A DNA stretch of 64,000 nt from Pigmentiphaga sp. (GTDB lineage: Bacteria; Pseudomonadota; Gammaproteobacteria; Burkholderiales; Burkholderiaceae_B), in NCBI GenBank assembly GCA_023228945.1, contig JALOAI010000006.1, positions 1 through 64,000 on the forward strand. Direction: 5' to 3'. The notes beneath the pieces were generated by a model. That model was not told the DNA's origin, ran no database searches, and worked only from the letters and a program-made list of their open reading frames with translations. Both the position numbers and the translations under genes were made by a program. How positions within the stretch are numbered: the first letter of the stretch is position 1; each line of letters starts with the position of its first letter. Shown one piece after another: positions 56,113 through 64,000 of the stretch.

Positions 56113-57717
56113 TTATTTCACCACCGGCGGAGTCTCGAAGGTGTGGTGGGGAGCCGGCGACGGCACCGTCCACTCCAGCCCGTCGGCATGCCAGGGATTG
56201 GCCGGCGCCGGGGCGCCCTGGCCGCGGTATGCCTTGACCACCACCCAGATGAAAATCAGTTGCGACAGACCGAACCAGAACGAACCCACAGTGGCGATGC
56301 GGTGGAAATCCGTGAACTGCACCGCATAATCCGCGTAACGGCGGGGCATGCCGGCCAGGCCCAGGAAGTGCATCGGGAAGAACGTGATGTTGAACGAAAT
56401 CATCGACGACCAGAAATGCAGCTTGCCGAGCTTTTCGTCGTACATCACGCCCGTCCATTTGGGCAGCCAGAAGTAGGCGCCGGCAAAGAGCGCGAACAAG
56501 GAGCCGGCGACCAGCACGTAATGGAAGTGAGCCACCACGTAGTAGGTGTCGTGAACCTGGATGTCGATGGGCGCCACGGCGAGGATCAGGCCGGTGAAGC
56601 CGCCGACGGTGAACACGAAGATGAAGCCGATGGAGAACAGCATCGGGGTTTCGAAGGTCATGGACCCGCGCCACATCGTGGCCAGCCAGTTGAAAATCTT
56701 CACGCCGGTGGGCACGGAGATCAGCATCGTGGCGAACATGAAGAACAGCTGGCCTGTGACGGGCATCCCGGTGGTGAACATATGGTGCGCCCACACCAGG
56801 AAGGACAGGATGGCGATGGCCGCGGTGGCGTACACCATCGAGGCATAGCCGAACAGTGGCTTGCGGGCGAAGGCCGGGACGATCATCGAGACGATGCCGA
56901 AGGCCGGCAAGATCATGATGTACACCTCGGGGTGGCCGAAGAACCAGAAGATGTGCTGGTAGAGCACCGGATCGCCGCCCGCGGCGGCGTTGAAGAACGC
57001 GGTGCCGAAATGGCGGTCGGTGAGCACCATGGTGATGGCGCCGGCCAGCACCGGCATCACGGCGATGAGAAGGTAGGCGGTGATCAGCCAGGTCCAGCAG
57101 AACATCGGCATTTTCATCAGTGTCATGCCCGGCGCGCGCATATTGAGCACCGTGACGATGATGTTGATGGCGCCCATGATGGACGAGGCGCCCATGAGGT
57201 GCAGCGCGAAGATCGCCAGATCCATCCCCACGCCCATCTGCACCGACAGCGGGGCGTACAGCGTCCAGCCGGCGGCGGTGGCGCCGCCCGGCACGAAGAA
57301 GGAGACCACCAACAGCGTGGCGGCGGCGGGCAGCAGCCAGAAGCTGAAGTTGTTCATCCGCGCAAACGCCATGTCGGATGCGCCGATCTGCAGCGGGATC
57401 ATCCAGTTCGCGAAACCCACGAACGACGGCATGATCGCACCGAACACCATGATCACCCCATGCATGGTGGTGAACTGGTTGAACAACTCGGGCTGAAAGA
57501 ACTGGATCCCCGGCGAGTACAGCTCGGTGCGCAGCAAGAGGGCCAGCAAACCACCGACCATCAGCATGGTCATGGAAAAGATCAGGTACATCGTACCGAT
57601 GTCTTTGTGGTTGGTGGCAAACAGCCAGCGGCGCCACCCATGCGGCATTTCATGAGCGTGATCGTCATGCCCATGCACCTGGCCGGGCGACATGTGGTCT
57701 ATTGCGCTGCTACTCAT
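56113..57717 (-). CDS. coxA: cytochrome c oxidase subunit I
   Basis: The 534-aa protein has 12 membrane helices and the canonical heme-copper residues (FWFFGHPEVYIMILP, VWAHHMFTTG, HDTYYVVAHFHYVL). It is the catalytic subunit of the aa3-type oxidase. It follows coxB by about 110 bp. Length and motifs are normal. Confidence 0.97.
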   Translation of the reverse strand: MSSSAIDHMSPGQVHGHDDHAHEMPHGWRRWLFATNHKDIGTMYLIFSMTMLMVGGLLALLLRTELYSPGIQFFQPELFNQFTTMHGVIMVFGAIMPSFVGFANWMIPLQIGASDMAFARMNNFSFWLLPAAATLLVVSFFVPGGATAAGWTLYAPLSVQMGVGMDLAIFALHLMGASSIMGAINIIVTVLNMRAPGMTLMKMPMFCWTWLITAYLLIAVMPVLAGAITMVLTDRHFGTAFFNAAAGGDPVLYQHIFWFFGHPEVYIMILPAFGIVSMIVPAFARKPLFGYASMVYATAAIAILSFLVWAHHMFTTGMPVTGQLFFMFATMLISVPTGVKIFNWLATMWRGSMTFETPMLFSIGFIFVFTVGGFTGLILAVAPIDIQVHDTYYVVAHFHYVLVAGSLFALFAGAYFWLPKWTGVMYDEKLGKLHFWSSMISFNITFFPMHFLGLAGMPRRYADYAVQFTDFHRIATVGSFWFGLSQLIFIWVVVKAYRGQGAPAPANPWHADGLEWTVPSPAPHHTFETPPVVK

Positions 57718-57830
57718 TTTGGTGGCTCCTTACTGCTGATTCCGCGTCGGCGTATTCAGGCTTCAGCGCGGCAACTCTTTGAAAATTTGAGACCGGGCGT
57801 GCCGCCAGACGGCACGCCCGGGCGACTGGA

Positions 57831-59003
57831 TTAACGGGCGGCGGTGAAATCGGACGGCTGGATCGTCCCGTCTTGGGCCTTGCCATCGTTGCTCCAGGCA
57901 TGGCGGGTATACGTGGCGACAGCCGCCAGTTCGACATCGTTGAGTTGCGCGAACGACGCCATCGCGGTTCCGGGGCGCCCGTGAAGGAGGATATCGATCT
58001 GCTCGCTCATCGGGCCCAGGACGACAGCACTGCCATCAAGGGGCGGGAAGGCTGGCGGCACGCCCTGGCCGTTGGCCTGGTGACAGGCGACGCAGTTGGC
58101 GGCGTAGACTTTTTCGCCCCGCGCCATAAGCTCGTCGAGCTCCCATTCGCGAGTGGGATCGTCGGCGCTGGCCAGCAGCGCGGCCTGGCGCTCTTCGACC
58201 CAAGCGGTGTATTCGTCTCGTTCGACGACCTTCACGACGATGGGCATATAGGCGTGATCCTTGCCACAGAGCTCGGCGCACTGGCCGCGGAACTCGCCGG
58301 TTTGCTTGGCGCGGAACCAGGTGTCGCGCAAGATGCCGGGGAAGCCGTCTTGCTTGATGCCCAGCGAAGGCACCATCCAGGAGTGGATCACGTCGGCGGC
58401 GGTGATGACCATGCGGACCTTGGTGTCGACGGGCACCACCAGCGGTTCGTCGACTTCGAGCAGGTAATTGACGCCTTTGATCTCTTGGCCATAAAGCTGA
58501 GCCGCCGGCGTGGCCAGGTTGGAGAGGAAGGAGATCCCGGCCCCTGGGCCATCCACGTATTCGTAGCCCCATTTCCACTGGTAACCCGTGGCCTTGACGG
58601 TGATATCGGAGCTTGAGGTGTCTTTCATGGCAACCACCGTTTGCGTGGCCGGCAGCGCCATGGCGATCACCAGGAGAAAGGGCACGACGGTCCAGGCCAC
58701 CTCGACTCCCACGTTTTCGTGGAAAGTGGCGGCCTTGACCCCGCGCGACTTGCGGTGCGCCCAAATGGAGTAGAACATCACTCCGAACACACCCAGGAAG
58801 ATGACGAAACAGATGGCCAGCACGAACCAGTGCAGCCACATGATGTCGGCCGCGATTGGCGACATCGGCGTCGGCAGGTTGAGCTGATTGACGCTGGGCC
58901 CCCCCGGGCTGTTTCCCCGCTCGAACCCGGCATTGGCCAAGGCCACGTTGGCTGATGCTAGTGCTCCGAACCCACTCAGGCTTCCAACCCACCACTTCTT
59001 CAT
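57831..59003 (-). CDS. coxB: cytochrome c oxidase subunit II with fused cytochrome c
   Basis: The 390-aa protein has a signal peptide, two membrane helices, the CuA motif (CAELCGKDHAYM with upstream HSWMVP) and a C-terminal class I cytochrome c domain (CVACHQ near residue 313, and the methionine ligand in GTAMAS). It passes electrons from cytochrome c to CuA. The start at 59001-59003 has GAGGT upstream. Confidence 0.96.
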   Translation of the reverse strand: MKKWWVGSLSGFGALASANVALANAGFERGNSPGGPSVNQLNLPTPMSPIAADIMWLHWFVLAICFVIFLGVFGVMFYSIWAHRKSRGVKAATFHENVGVEVAWTVVPFLLVIAMALPATQTVVAMKDTSSSDITVKATGYQWKWGYEYVDGPGAGISFLSNLATPAAQLYGQEIKGVNYLLEVDEPLVVPVDTKVRMVITAADVIHSWMVPSLGIKQDGFPGILRDTWFRAKQTGEFRGQCAELCGKDHAYMPIVVKVVERDEYTAWVEERQAALLASADDPTREWELDELMARGEKVYAANCVACHQANGQGVPPAFPPLDGSAVVLGPMSEQIDILLHGRPGTAMASFAQLNDVELAAVATYTRHAWSNDGKAQDGTIQPSDFTAAR

Positions 59004-59243
59004 GTTGACCTCGAAGAACACACCGTTTTTGTTATGGACGGGCGGCACACCCGGCACGCAACACCAGGGAACATTTGCCGCCACGCCGACGAACTCTCGC
59101 AAGCCGATGCCCGTACCGGCTGCCGAACCTCGTACAGCAGCCCAGCCCGAAAGTGGTATCAGACAAGGGAGTTAAAAATCGTTGAGCCCACTGATTATAG
59201 GGGCTTGTCTACAATCACACCAAAAGATGTCAGGATTCACGTC

Positions 59244-60062
59244 GTGATCGGTATTTACCCCAATCCCAACATTTTGCTGCAAAAACTGCAACGCAAAACC
59301 CGGGTTTCCCCCCCTTCCCATAGCGTCGCTTTGACGATCACGGGCTCCGCCTGCGGCTGGGCGGCACCGGGCACGGCCGCCATTCTCCTGGAAAAAGGCT
59401 TGGCTCGGCGGCATGCCGGCGGCCTGGCAATCGACGACCCAGACACTCTCGACGCCGTCGCCTTGGCGCTTCGCGATGCGGGGCAACTCAAGAGCTGGCG
59501 CGGCGAAACCCTGGATGTCCTCGCTCCCGACGACCGCGTTCTCGGGCGTATCGAGCGTGCGGCCATGCGACCGCTGGGCCTGCGCACGCGGGCGGTGCAC
59601 CTGCAGGCGCTCGGCTCGGACGGCCGGATCTGGATCGCACGCCGATCGGCCCACAAAAGCACCGACCCGGGGCTTTGGGACACGCTTGTGGGTGGACTGG
59701 TGGCGGCCGGTGAAAGCTTGCACGAGGCTTTGTTGCGCGAAAGCAACGAAGAAGCCGGCTTACTACCCGAAGAGTTACAAAACGCGCGGCGCCTCGGTCA
59801 ATTCGAAGTCAGTCGCGAGGTGCCGGAAGGCTATCAAGTGGAGTCGACCTGGATCTCGGTTTGCCGCTTGCCCGACCAGCGGCGGCCGGTCAATCGCGAT
59901 GGCGAGGTCGACCGGATCGAGCTCGCCAAGCTGGACGAGGTACTCAAGGCGATCGCCGACGATCGCTTTACGGCGGAGGCCGCGCTATCGATCCTGCACT
60001 GGCTGCTTGCCGCCAACAGCCCGGAACCAGTCGTCCAGCGCGGCGCGGGCGGTCTCGTTTAA
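59244..60062 (+). CDS. NUDIX hydrolase with DUF4743 domain
   Basis: The 272-aa protein has an N-terminal DUF4743-type domain and the NUDIX box GGLVAAGESLHEALLRESNEEAGL (Ser replaces the hydrophobic residue after RE). Plant and yeast relatives act on thiamine derivatives; the substrate here is unknown. The start is taken as GTG at 59244, with a poor binding site. Its 3' end overlaps the convergent DUF3717 gene by 78 bp. Confidence 0.85.
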   Translation: MIGIYPNPNILLQKLQRKTRVSPPSHSVALTITGSACGWAAPGTAAILLEKGLARRHAGGLAIDDPDTLDAVALALRDAGQLKSWRGETLDVLAPDDRVLGRIERAAMRPLGLRTRAVHLQALGSDGRIWIARRSAHKSTDPGLWDTLVGGLVAAGESLHEALLRESNEEAGLLPEELQNARRLGQFEVSREVPEGYQVESTWISVCRLPDQRRPVNRDGEVDRIELAKLDEVLKAIADDRFTAEAALSILHWLLAANSPEPVVQRGAGGLV

Positions 60063-60224
60063 GCCCTCGGACTCCAACTCGCGGCCATGCGACAAAATCA
60101 ACTCGGCATATGGCTCGGCCAAGGCGGCCGCGGGCGCGCACAGGCGCAAATCTTCGCCCTCCGACGGCAAACGCTGGCGCCAGTAGTTGATGGCTTGCTC
60201 GAGTTCGTTCAATGTCACGATCAT
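59985..60224 (-). CDS. DUF3717 family protein
   Basis: The 79-aa protein matches DUF3717: VTLNELEQAINYWRQRLPSEGEDLRL, then LAEPYAELIL. It is a small soluble protein conserved in Burkholderiales with no known function. It overlaps the NUDIX gene end on the other strand over 78 bp, which is unusual for two conserved genes. Confidence 0.85.
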   Translation of the reverse strand: MIVTLNELEQAINYWRQRLPSEGEDLRLCAPAAALAEPYAELILSHGRELESEGLNETARAALDDWFRAVGGKQPVQDR

Positions 60225-60311
60225 GAGTGGTATTGTCCCAGATCCCAAGGTTCGCCGTCGCGCCGCACCGGCCATCGGTAGCCCGCTCTTCGTCCGATCC
60301 CAGGAGGTTCC

Positions 60312-61055
60312 ATGACGTCCCCCAACCCTTTCGTCTTTCCCGGCCTCTCGGCCACGGGCAACGGCAACCCGCTGCTGCAAAGCCTCGACATGATGCGCCA
60401 GGCATGGGGCGGCATGGCGCAAGGTGCTCATCTCAACCCCGGTCTGCCCACGCCCATCACGCTGAACCCCGGCGAGATCGATCGCCGCATCGCCGAACTC
60501 CAGGCGGTCGAGAACTGGCTCACACTTAACCTGACGATGCTGCAAGGCACGATCCGCGCCCTCGAAGTTCAGCGCGCCACCATTGCCACCTTGCGCAGTT
60601 TCGCCAACCTTGGGGCCGCTGGCGGAGCGGGTCCCGACAGCGCCAACGACAACGCGCCCTCTCCTCTCGAAATAGCGCTGGGCCTCAAGCCGGCCCCGGG
60701 CGGAGCGTCGTCGGAGGACGGCCGGCCTGCTCCCGAAGTCCCCGGCGCCGAAGCGCCACCGGCCGCCGACCAGGCCTCCTCGACGAACTTTCCGCCGCTT
60801 GTCGATCCGGCCCAGGCGGCCGCCGCGCAGCAGGCCTGGTGGAACCTCCTGCAGCAACAGTTCAATCAGATCGCCGGCGCCGCGGCCGCATCCTTTCCCG
60901 CCGCGGCGTCCGCGGATAAAGCCGATGCCGGCCAGCCGGCAAGCCGTGCCGCGACGAACCGACCCAAAGGTGCCGCCAACGGCCGCGCCGCCACCAAGGC
61001 CGCGCCGCGCAAGGTTGCCGCCAAGCGGGCCCGTAAAACCCCCGCGTCGCGCTGA
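60312..61055 (+). CDS. phaM: PhaM-like polyhydroxyalkanoate granule protein
   Basis: The 247-aa protein starts with the PhaM-type region (residues about 60-110: ELQAVENWLTLNLTMLQGTIRALEVQRATIATLRSF), a Pro/Ala-rich linker, and a Lys/Ala-rich C-terminus (ATKAAPRKVAAKRARKTP) like histone H1. In Ralstonia PhaM activates PHA synthase and ties granules to the nucleoid through such a tail. AGGAGG precedes the ATG. Confidence 0.85.
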   Translation: MTSPNPFVFPGLSATGNGNPLLQSLDMMRQAWGGMAQGAHLNPGLPTPITLNPGEIDRRIAELQAVENWLTLNLTMLQGTIRALEVQRATIATLRSFANLGAAGGAGPDSANDNAPSPLEIALGLKPAPGGASSEDGRPAPEVPGAEAPPAADQASSTNFPPLVDPAQAAAAQQAWWNLLQQQFNQIAGAAAASFPAAASADKADAGQPASRAATNRPKGAANGRAATKAAPRKVAAKRARKTPASR

Positions 61056-61127
61056 GCCTGCTTGAGCCGGCCGCGGCCCCGCCCGGGCCGCTCCAGCCGG
61101 CATCCCGTCCATTTCTCGTCCTACTTT

Positions 61128-62498
61128 ATGCTGACTATCGTCGTCCTCGCCGCCGGCATGGGCAAGCGCATGCGGTCCGACTTGCCCAAAGTGCTGCACC
61201 CCATCGCCGGCAAACCCATGCTGGGCCATGTTCTCGACAATGCCGCCTCGCTGCGGCCCGACCGCGTGGTGCTGGTCACCGGGCATGGCGGCCGCCAGGT
61301 GCAGGAAGCCTGCACCGACCGCGCACGACTGCATTTCGCTGTGCAAGAACCCCAGTTGGGCACCGGCCACGCCGTGCAGCAGGCCGAACCCCTGTTCCTG
61401 CCCGATGGCATCACCCTCGTTCTCTATGGCGACGTCCCGCTGGTCCAGCCAACCACCCTGCAACGCCTGATCGACGCGGCGGGTGGCGGCTTGGCCGTCC
61501 TCACCCTGGAGCTGGATGATCCTTCGGGCTACGGCCGCATCGTCCGCGATGCCGATGGCCGCATCCAGCGCATCGTCGAACACAAGGATGCCGACGCCGC
61601 CACGCTGGCCGTGCGCGAGGTGAACACCGGCATTCTCGCCGCGCCCACCGCCGCGCTGCGGCGCTGGCTGGGCCAGCTCGACAATCGCAACGCGCAAGGT
61701 GAGTACTACCTCACGGACGTCATCGCCATGGCCGTGGCCGAAGGCGTTCCGGTTGCCAGCGCTTCCCCCGAGGCCGCCTGGGAAACCCTCGGCGTCAATA
61801 GCCGCGTCCAGCAGGCCGAGCTCGAGCGCGTCTATCAAGGTGAGCAGGCGCGGCGGCTGCTCGAGGCCGGGGTCACCCTGGCCGATCCGGGCCGCTTCGA
61901 CCTTCGCGGCGAACTCCATTGCGGCCGCGACGTCTTCATCGATGTGGGCTGCGTGTTCGAAGGCCACGTCACACTGGGCGACGGCGTCGCGGTCGGCCCC
62001 TACGCCGTGCTGCGCAACACCTCGGTGGCAGCCGGCGCCACCGTGCTGGCCTATAGCCACCTCGACGGCGCCGAAGTCGGCGCTGCCGCCCAGGTCGGCC
62101 CGTATGCCCGGCTGCGCGCCGGTACGCGCCTGGGGGCCCGCAGCCGTATCGGCAACTTCGTCGAGATGAAGAACACCGTCCTGGGCGAAGACAGCAAGGC
62201 CAACCACCTGGCTTACGTGGGCGACGCCGTCGTGGGCGCTCGCGTCAACCTGGGCGCGGGTACCATCACGTGCAACTACGATGGCGTCAACAAACATCAA
62301 ACCGTGATCGAAGACGATGTTTTCGTGGGTTCGGATACCCAGTTGGTGGCACCCGTTCGTGTCGGCCGCGGCGCCACCCTCGGCGCCGGCACCACGCTCA
62401 CCAAGGATGCGCCGGCCGACGCGCTTACGCTAAGCCGCGCCGCACAAAAAACGGTCGCCGGCTGGCAACGCCCGCAAAAAACCAAACCCAAGCCTTGA
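61128..62498 (+). CDS. glmU: bifunctional GlmU (N-acetylglucosamine-1-phosphate uridyltransferase/acetyltransferase)
   Basis: The 456-aa protein has the pyrophosphorylase motif VLAAGMGKRMRSDLPKVLHP and the left-handed beta-helix acetyltransferase domain with the conserved NFVEMKN region and catalytic histidine (KANHLAYVGDA). It makes UDP-GlcNAc for the wall and LPS. Its length equals the E. coli enzyme. Its stop codon begins repeat copy 3. Confidence 0.97.
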   Translation: MLTIVVLAAGMGKRMRSDLPKVLHPIAGKPMLGHVLDNAASLRPDRVVLVTGHGGRQVQEACTDRARLHFAVQEPQLGTGHAVQQAEPLFLPDGITLVLYGDVPLVQPTTLQRLIDAAGGGLAVLTLELDDPSGYGRIVRDADGRIQRIVEHKDADAATLAVREVNTGILAAPTAALRRWLGQLDNRNAQGEYYLTDVIAMAVAEGVPVASASPEAAWETLGVNSRVQQAELERVYQGEQARRLLEAGVTLADPGRFDLRGELHCGRDVFIDVGCVFEGHVTLGDGVAVGPYAVLRNTSVAAGATVLAYSHLDGAEVGAAAQVGPYARLRAGTRLGARSRIGNFVEMKNTVLGEDSKANHLAYVGDAVVGARVNLGAGTITCNYDGVNKHQTVIEDDVFVGSDTQLVAPVRVGRGATLGAGTTLTKDAPADALTLSRAAQKTVAGWQRPQKTKPKP

Positions 62499-62573
62499 CC
62501 ACGCGCGCAAGCGCAAGCCTCGTCGTTCACGACGAGGTGAAGAACTCCGCCCTATCGGCCGGAGCTTCCCCAG
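62496..62573 (+). repeat. dispersed structured repeat, copy 3 (short form after glmU)
   Basis: Starts TGACCACGCGCGCAAGCGCAAG at the glmU stop. It keeps hairpin 1 with compensating changes (CCTCGTCG-TTCA-CGACGAGG) and a third module in the opposite sense (GAAGAACTCCG...CCGGAGCTTC), but lacks the middle hairpin. It is not translated here. Confidence 0.65.
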
Positions 62574-62753
62574 GCGGTGGTCCCGATCTCGCTCCGGGGT
62601 TTGCGCGCCAGCGCGCTCCGGCATCGAGCGCCACCGGATGGTGCCGCCCAGACGCACGACGGCTTACCCCGTGTTACGCTGCGCGCTTGTTTTGCTCGCC
62701 CCCTTGACCCGGCGCTTCGTCGGGGCCGGGCGGCGGGTTGCTTCTGTCAAGGA

Positions 62754-63719
62754 ATGTCCACCGTGAACCGACCCTTCGCCATTCTCAAAGACTTGCTGCC
62801 GCCGCGCGACAAGCCGCGCCGCGAGAAGCCCGACGGCTCACCTACGCAAGGTGAAGGCAAGCCGGCGCGCTCCGCGGAAGCTCGCCAACGGCCGCCCAAA
62901 CGTGGCGAAGGCCAAACAGCCGCACGCCAACCCGCCCCGGTGCCCAAACCAGAAGCCGGCCATCTCGATCCCGCCGGCGGCGCCGGCGCACCCCGGGGCG
63001 GTCAACGCGGCCGTGGCGGCCCACCCCGCCATCGGCCGGCGCCGGGGCCGGCCAAAGCACGCGAGACCGTGCAACCAGACCCAGCCGTCGAGGCGGCCAA
63101 AGCGGAGGAAGCCGCCAAAGCAGCCAAGGCCGCCGAGCGCGCGCAAAAGCAGCGCCAGTTGGCCGACGAAGGTCTGCGTGCGCTCAGCGAGCGTTATCCC
63201 AACTTGTTCGATCGGCAGCAACCGGTGCCTTTGGCCATCGGCATTCACAAGCCCTTGCTGGAAGCCGCCCGCACGGGGGAGCTCCCCGCGACGGTGGCCG
63301 CCGTGCGTGCCGCCATCGGCCGCTGGACCAGCTCCACGCCCTATCTGGCAGTGCTCGGCGCGGAAGCGCCCCGCATCGGTCTCGATGGCGAGCCAGATGG
63401 CGCAGTGACCGCCGAGCAGGCGGCCGCCGCCAGTACTTGGCTCGAAAAACGCCGGGCCCAACAAAAGGCCCGGCCGCCTCGCCATAAGCGCAAAGGCGGC
63501 CCGCGTGGTCCGGGGAAGGGGCCCGCGGCGTCGGCGGCGGCTCCCCCCGCCGCTCCTACTGCGCAGACCGGTACCGAAACGCCCACTCCGCCGGCGCCCA
63601 GCCCTTCCAGCGATGCTCCTGGCGCTCCGGGTGCTCCGGCGCCCGAGGCCGCGACCGCCAGCGAAGTGCCCTCGGTAGCCAACGCACCGTGGGATGACGA
63701 GTCGCCGCCGCAATCCTGA
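62754..63719 (+). CDS. ProQ/FinO-domain RNA chaperone
   Basis: The 321-aa protein has a ProQ/FinO domain (about 150-215: RYPNLFDRQQPVPLAIGIHKPL, RAAIGRWTSSTPYL) flanked by long disordered Arg/Pro/Gly and Pro/Ala segments. ProQ proteins bind small RNAs and mRNA ends. Start at ATG 62754 or at GTG 62763; the GTG has the better spacing from AAGGA. Confidence 0.88.
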   Translation: MSTVNRPFAILKDLLPPRDKPRREKPDGSPTQGEGKPARSAEARQRPPKRGEGQTAARQPAPVPKPEAGHLDPAGGAGAPRGGQRGRGGPPRHRPAPGPAKARETVQPDPAVEAAKAEEAAKAAKAAERAQKQRQLADEGLRALSERYPNLFDRQQPVPLAIGIHKPLLEAARTGELPATVAAVRAAIGRWTSSTPYLAVLGAEAPRIGLDGEPDGAVTAEQAAAASTWLEKRRAQQKARPPRHKRKGGPRGPGKGPAASAAAPPAAPTAQTGTETPTPPAPSPSSDAPGAPGAPAPEAATASEVPSVANAPWDDESPPQS

Positions 63720-63889
63720 GCGAAGCGCTGGCCGCAAGAGGGTGTGTTGCGAAAGGTCTGCCTCGAACCCGCCCCGAGCCGCGCGGCCGGCCCGTCCGAC
63801 TGCCCAAGACCCCGGGGGGCCGGTCGCGTGGCGCCTCAAGAACTCCAGCGGCCCGGCGCCGGCCTCGCAGCCGGCGTAACGGCCTTGGC

Positions 63890-64000
63890 CTACAAGGCTT
63901 CCGGGCCGAGCGGAGGCCACCAGGCCGTGCCGAACTTGCTGCGCGCCACCGAAAACAACGTTCGCACGTTGCGCACGTTATTTGCCGCCCCCAGGAAGCG
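63890..64000 (-). CDS. C-terminal part of an unidentified gene
   Basis: The minus-strand frame running off the right edge encodes the last 36 residues (RFLGAANNVRNVRTLFSVAR, then SKFGTAWWPPLGPEAL). The composition is protein-like. I do not recognise the family. Most of the gene lies outside the window. Confidence 0.45.
   Translation of the reverse strand, partial: RFLGAANNVRNVRTLFSVARSKFGTAWWPPLGPEAL

Noticed and set aside
59985..62300. 771-codon minus-strand frame opposite glmU and phaM
   Set aside because: Only its last 79 codons (DUF3717) are a gene with its own start; the rest is antisense to glmU and phaM.

Overview
The window is GC-rich betaproteobacterial DNA of Alcaligenaceae type (Bordetella / Achromobacter / Pusillimonas relatives). 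This is inferred from several markers: Bug-type tripartite-tricarboxylate receptors, the metX-metW pair with a SAM-II riboswitch, aceK, a PhaM-like granule protein, a ProQ/FinO protein with long Pro/Ala tails, and the coxB-coxA-(small protein)-DUF2970-coxC / SURF1 / ctaA / ctaB / SCO block. The species cannot be fixed from the sequence.

Bases 1 to about 19,480 are the right part of an integrated mobile element, probably an ICE or integrated plasmid. It ends in the 3' end of tRNA-Glu(UUC), and the large serine recombinase gene next to that tRNA runs into it. The left end and any conjugation genes lie outside the window. In order the element carries a 41-aa basic protein, an XRE/ImmA pair, and an operon (minus strand, about 4.46 to 1.95 kb) with an AcrVA2-like anti-CRISPR homologue, a 56-aa protein, a Cse2/CasB-resembling protein with a C-terminal ribbon-helix-helix-like tail, two unknown small proteins, an RHH regulator and a promoter with an embedded perfect operator. 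Next come a Fic/VbhA toxin-antitoxin pair, a DUF1173 protein, ParB and ParA, SSB, and an approximately 0.9 kb gene-free segment with DnaA-box-like sites. These are followed by a C5-methyltransferase/DUF4928 restriction-modification cassette lying between two copies of the umuC 3' end, a SOS-boxed umuDC pair, a cluster of identical 16-bp palindromes (candidate parS), RadC, an RHH protein and the recombinase. No cas operon or CRISPR array is present.

Bases 19,483 to 64,000 look like core chromosome. tRNA-Glu, tRNA-Ala and gltX come first. An unusual metabolic cluster follows (21.4 to 30.4 kb): a MaoC hydratase, a TRAP-like receptor, a degenerate anthranilate-synthase-like fusion, a shikimate-dehydrogenase homologue, two FAD oxidoreductases, a NIPSNAP protein and a LysR regulator. 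After it lie an OmpA lipoprotein, a Pat-like acyl-CoA synthetase/GNAT protein, aceK, a thiolase, gamma-glutamyltranspeptidase, smg, and topB with a histone-H1-like tail next to a SET-domain methyltransferase. Methionine genes under a SAM-II riboswitch, a ParDE pair, and a small catabolic cluster with an IclR regulator come next. The window closes with the cytochrome c oxidase assembly and structural genes, a NUDIX hydrolase, DUF3717, PhaM, glmU and ProQ/FinO.

A structured repeat of roughly 80 to 130 bp occurs three times in the chromosomal part, each time directly at the stop codon of a gene (metX, SURF1 gene, glmU). In two places it is translated in frame as the N-terminus of the next protein. 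The anti-CRISPR-like operon, the parS array, the umuC-flanked restriction cassette, the recombinase/tRNA fusion and this repeat are the most interesting signals.
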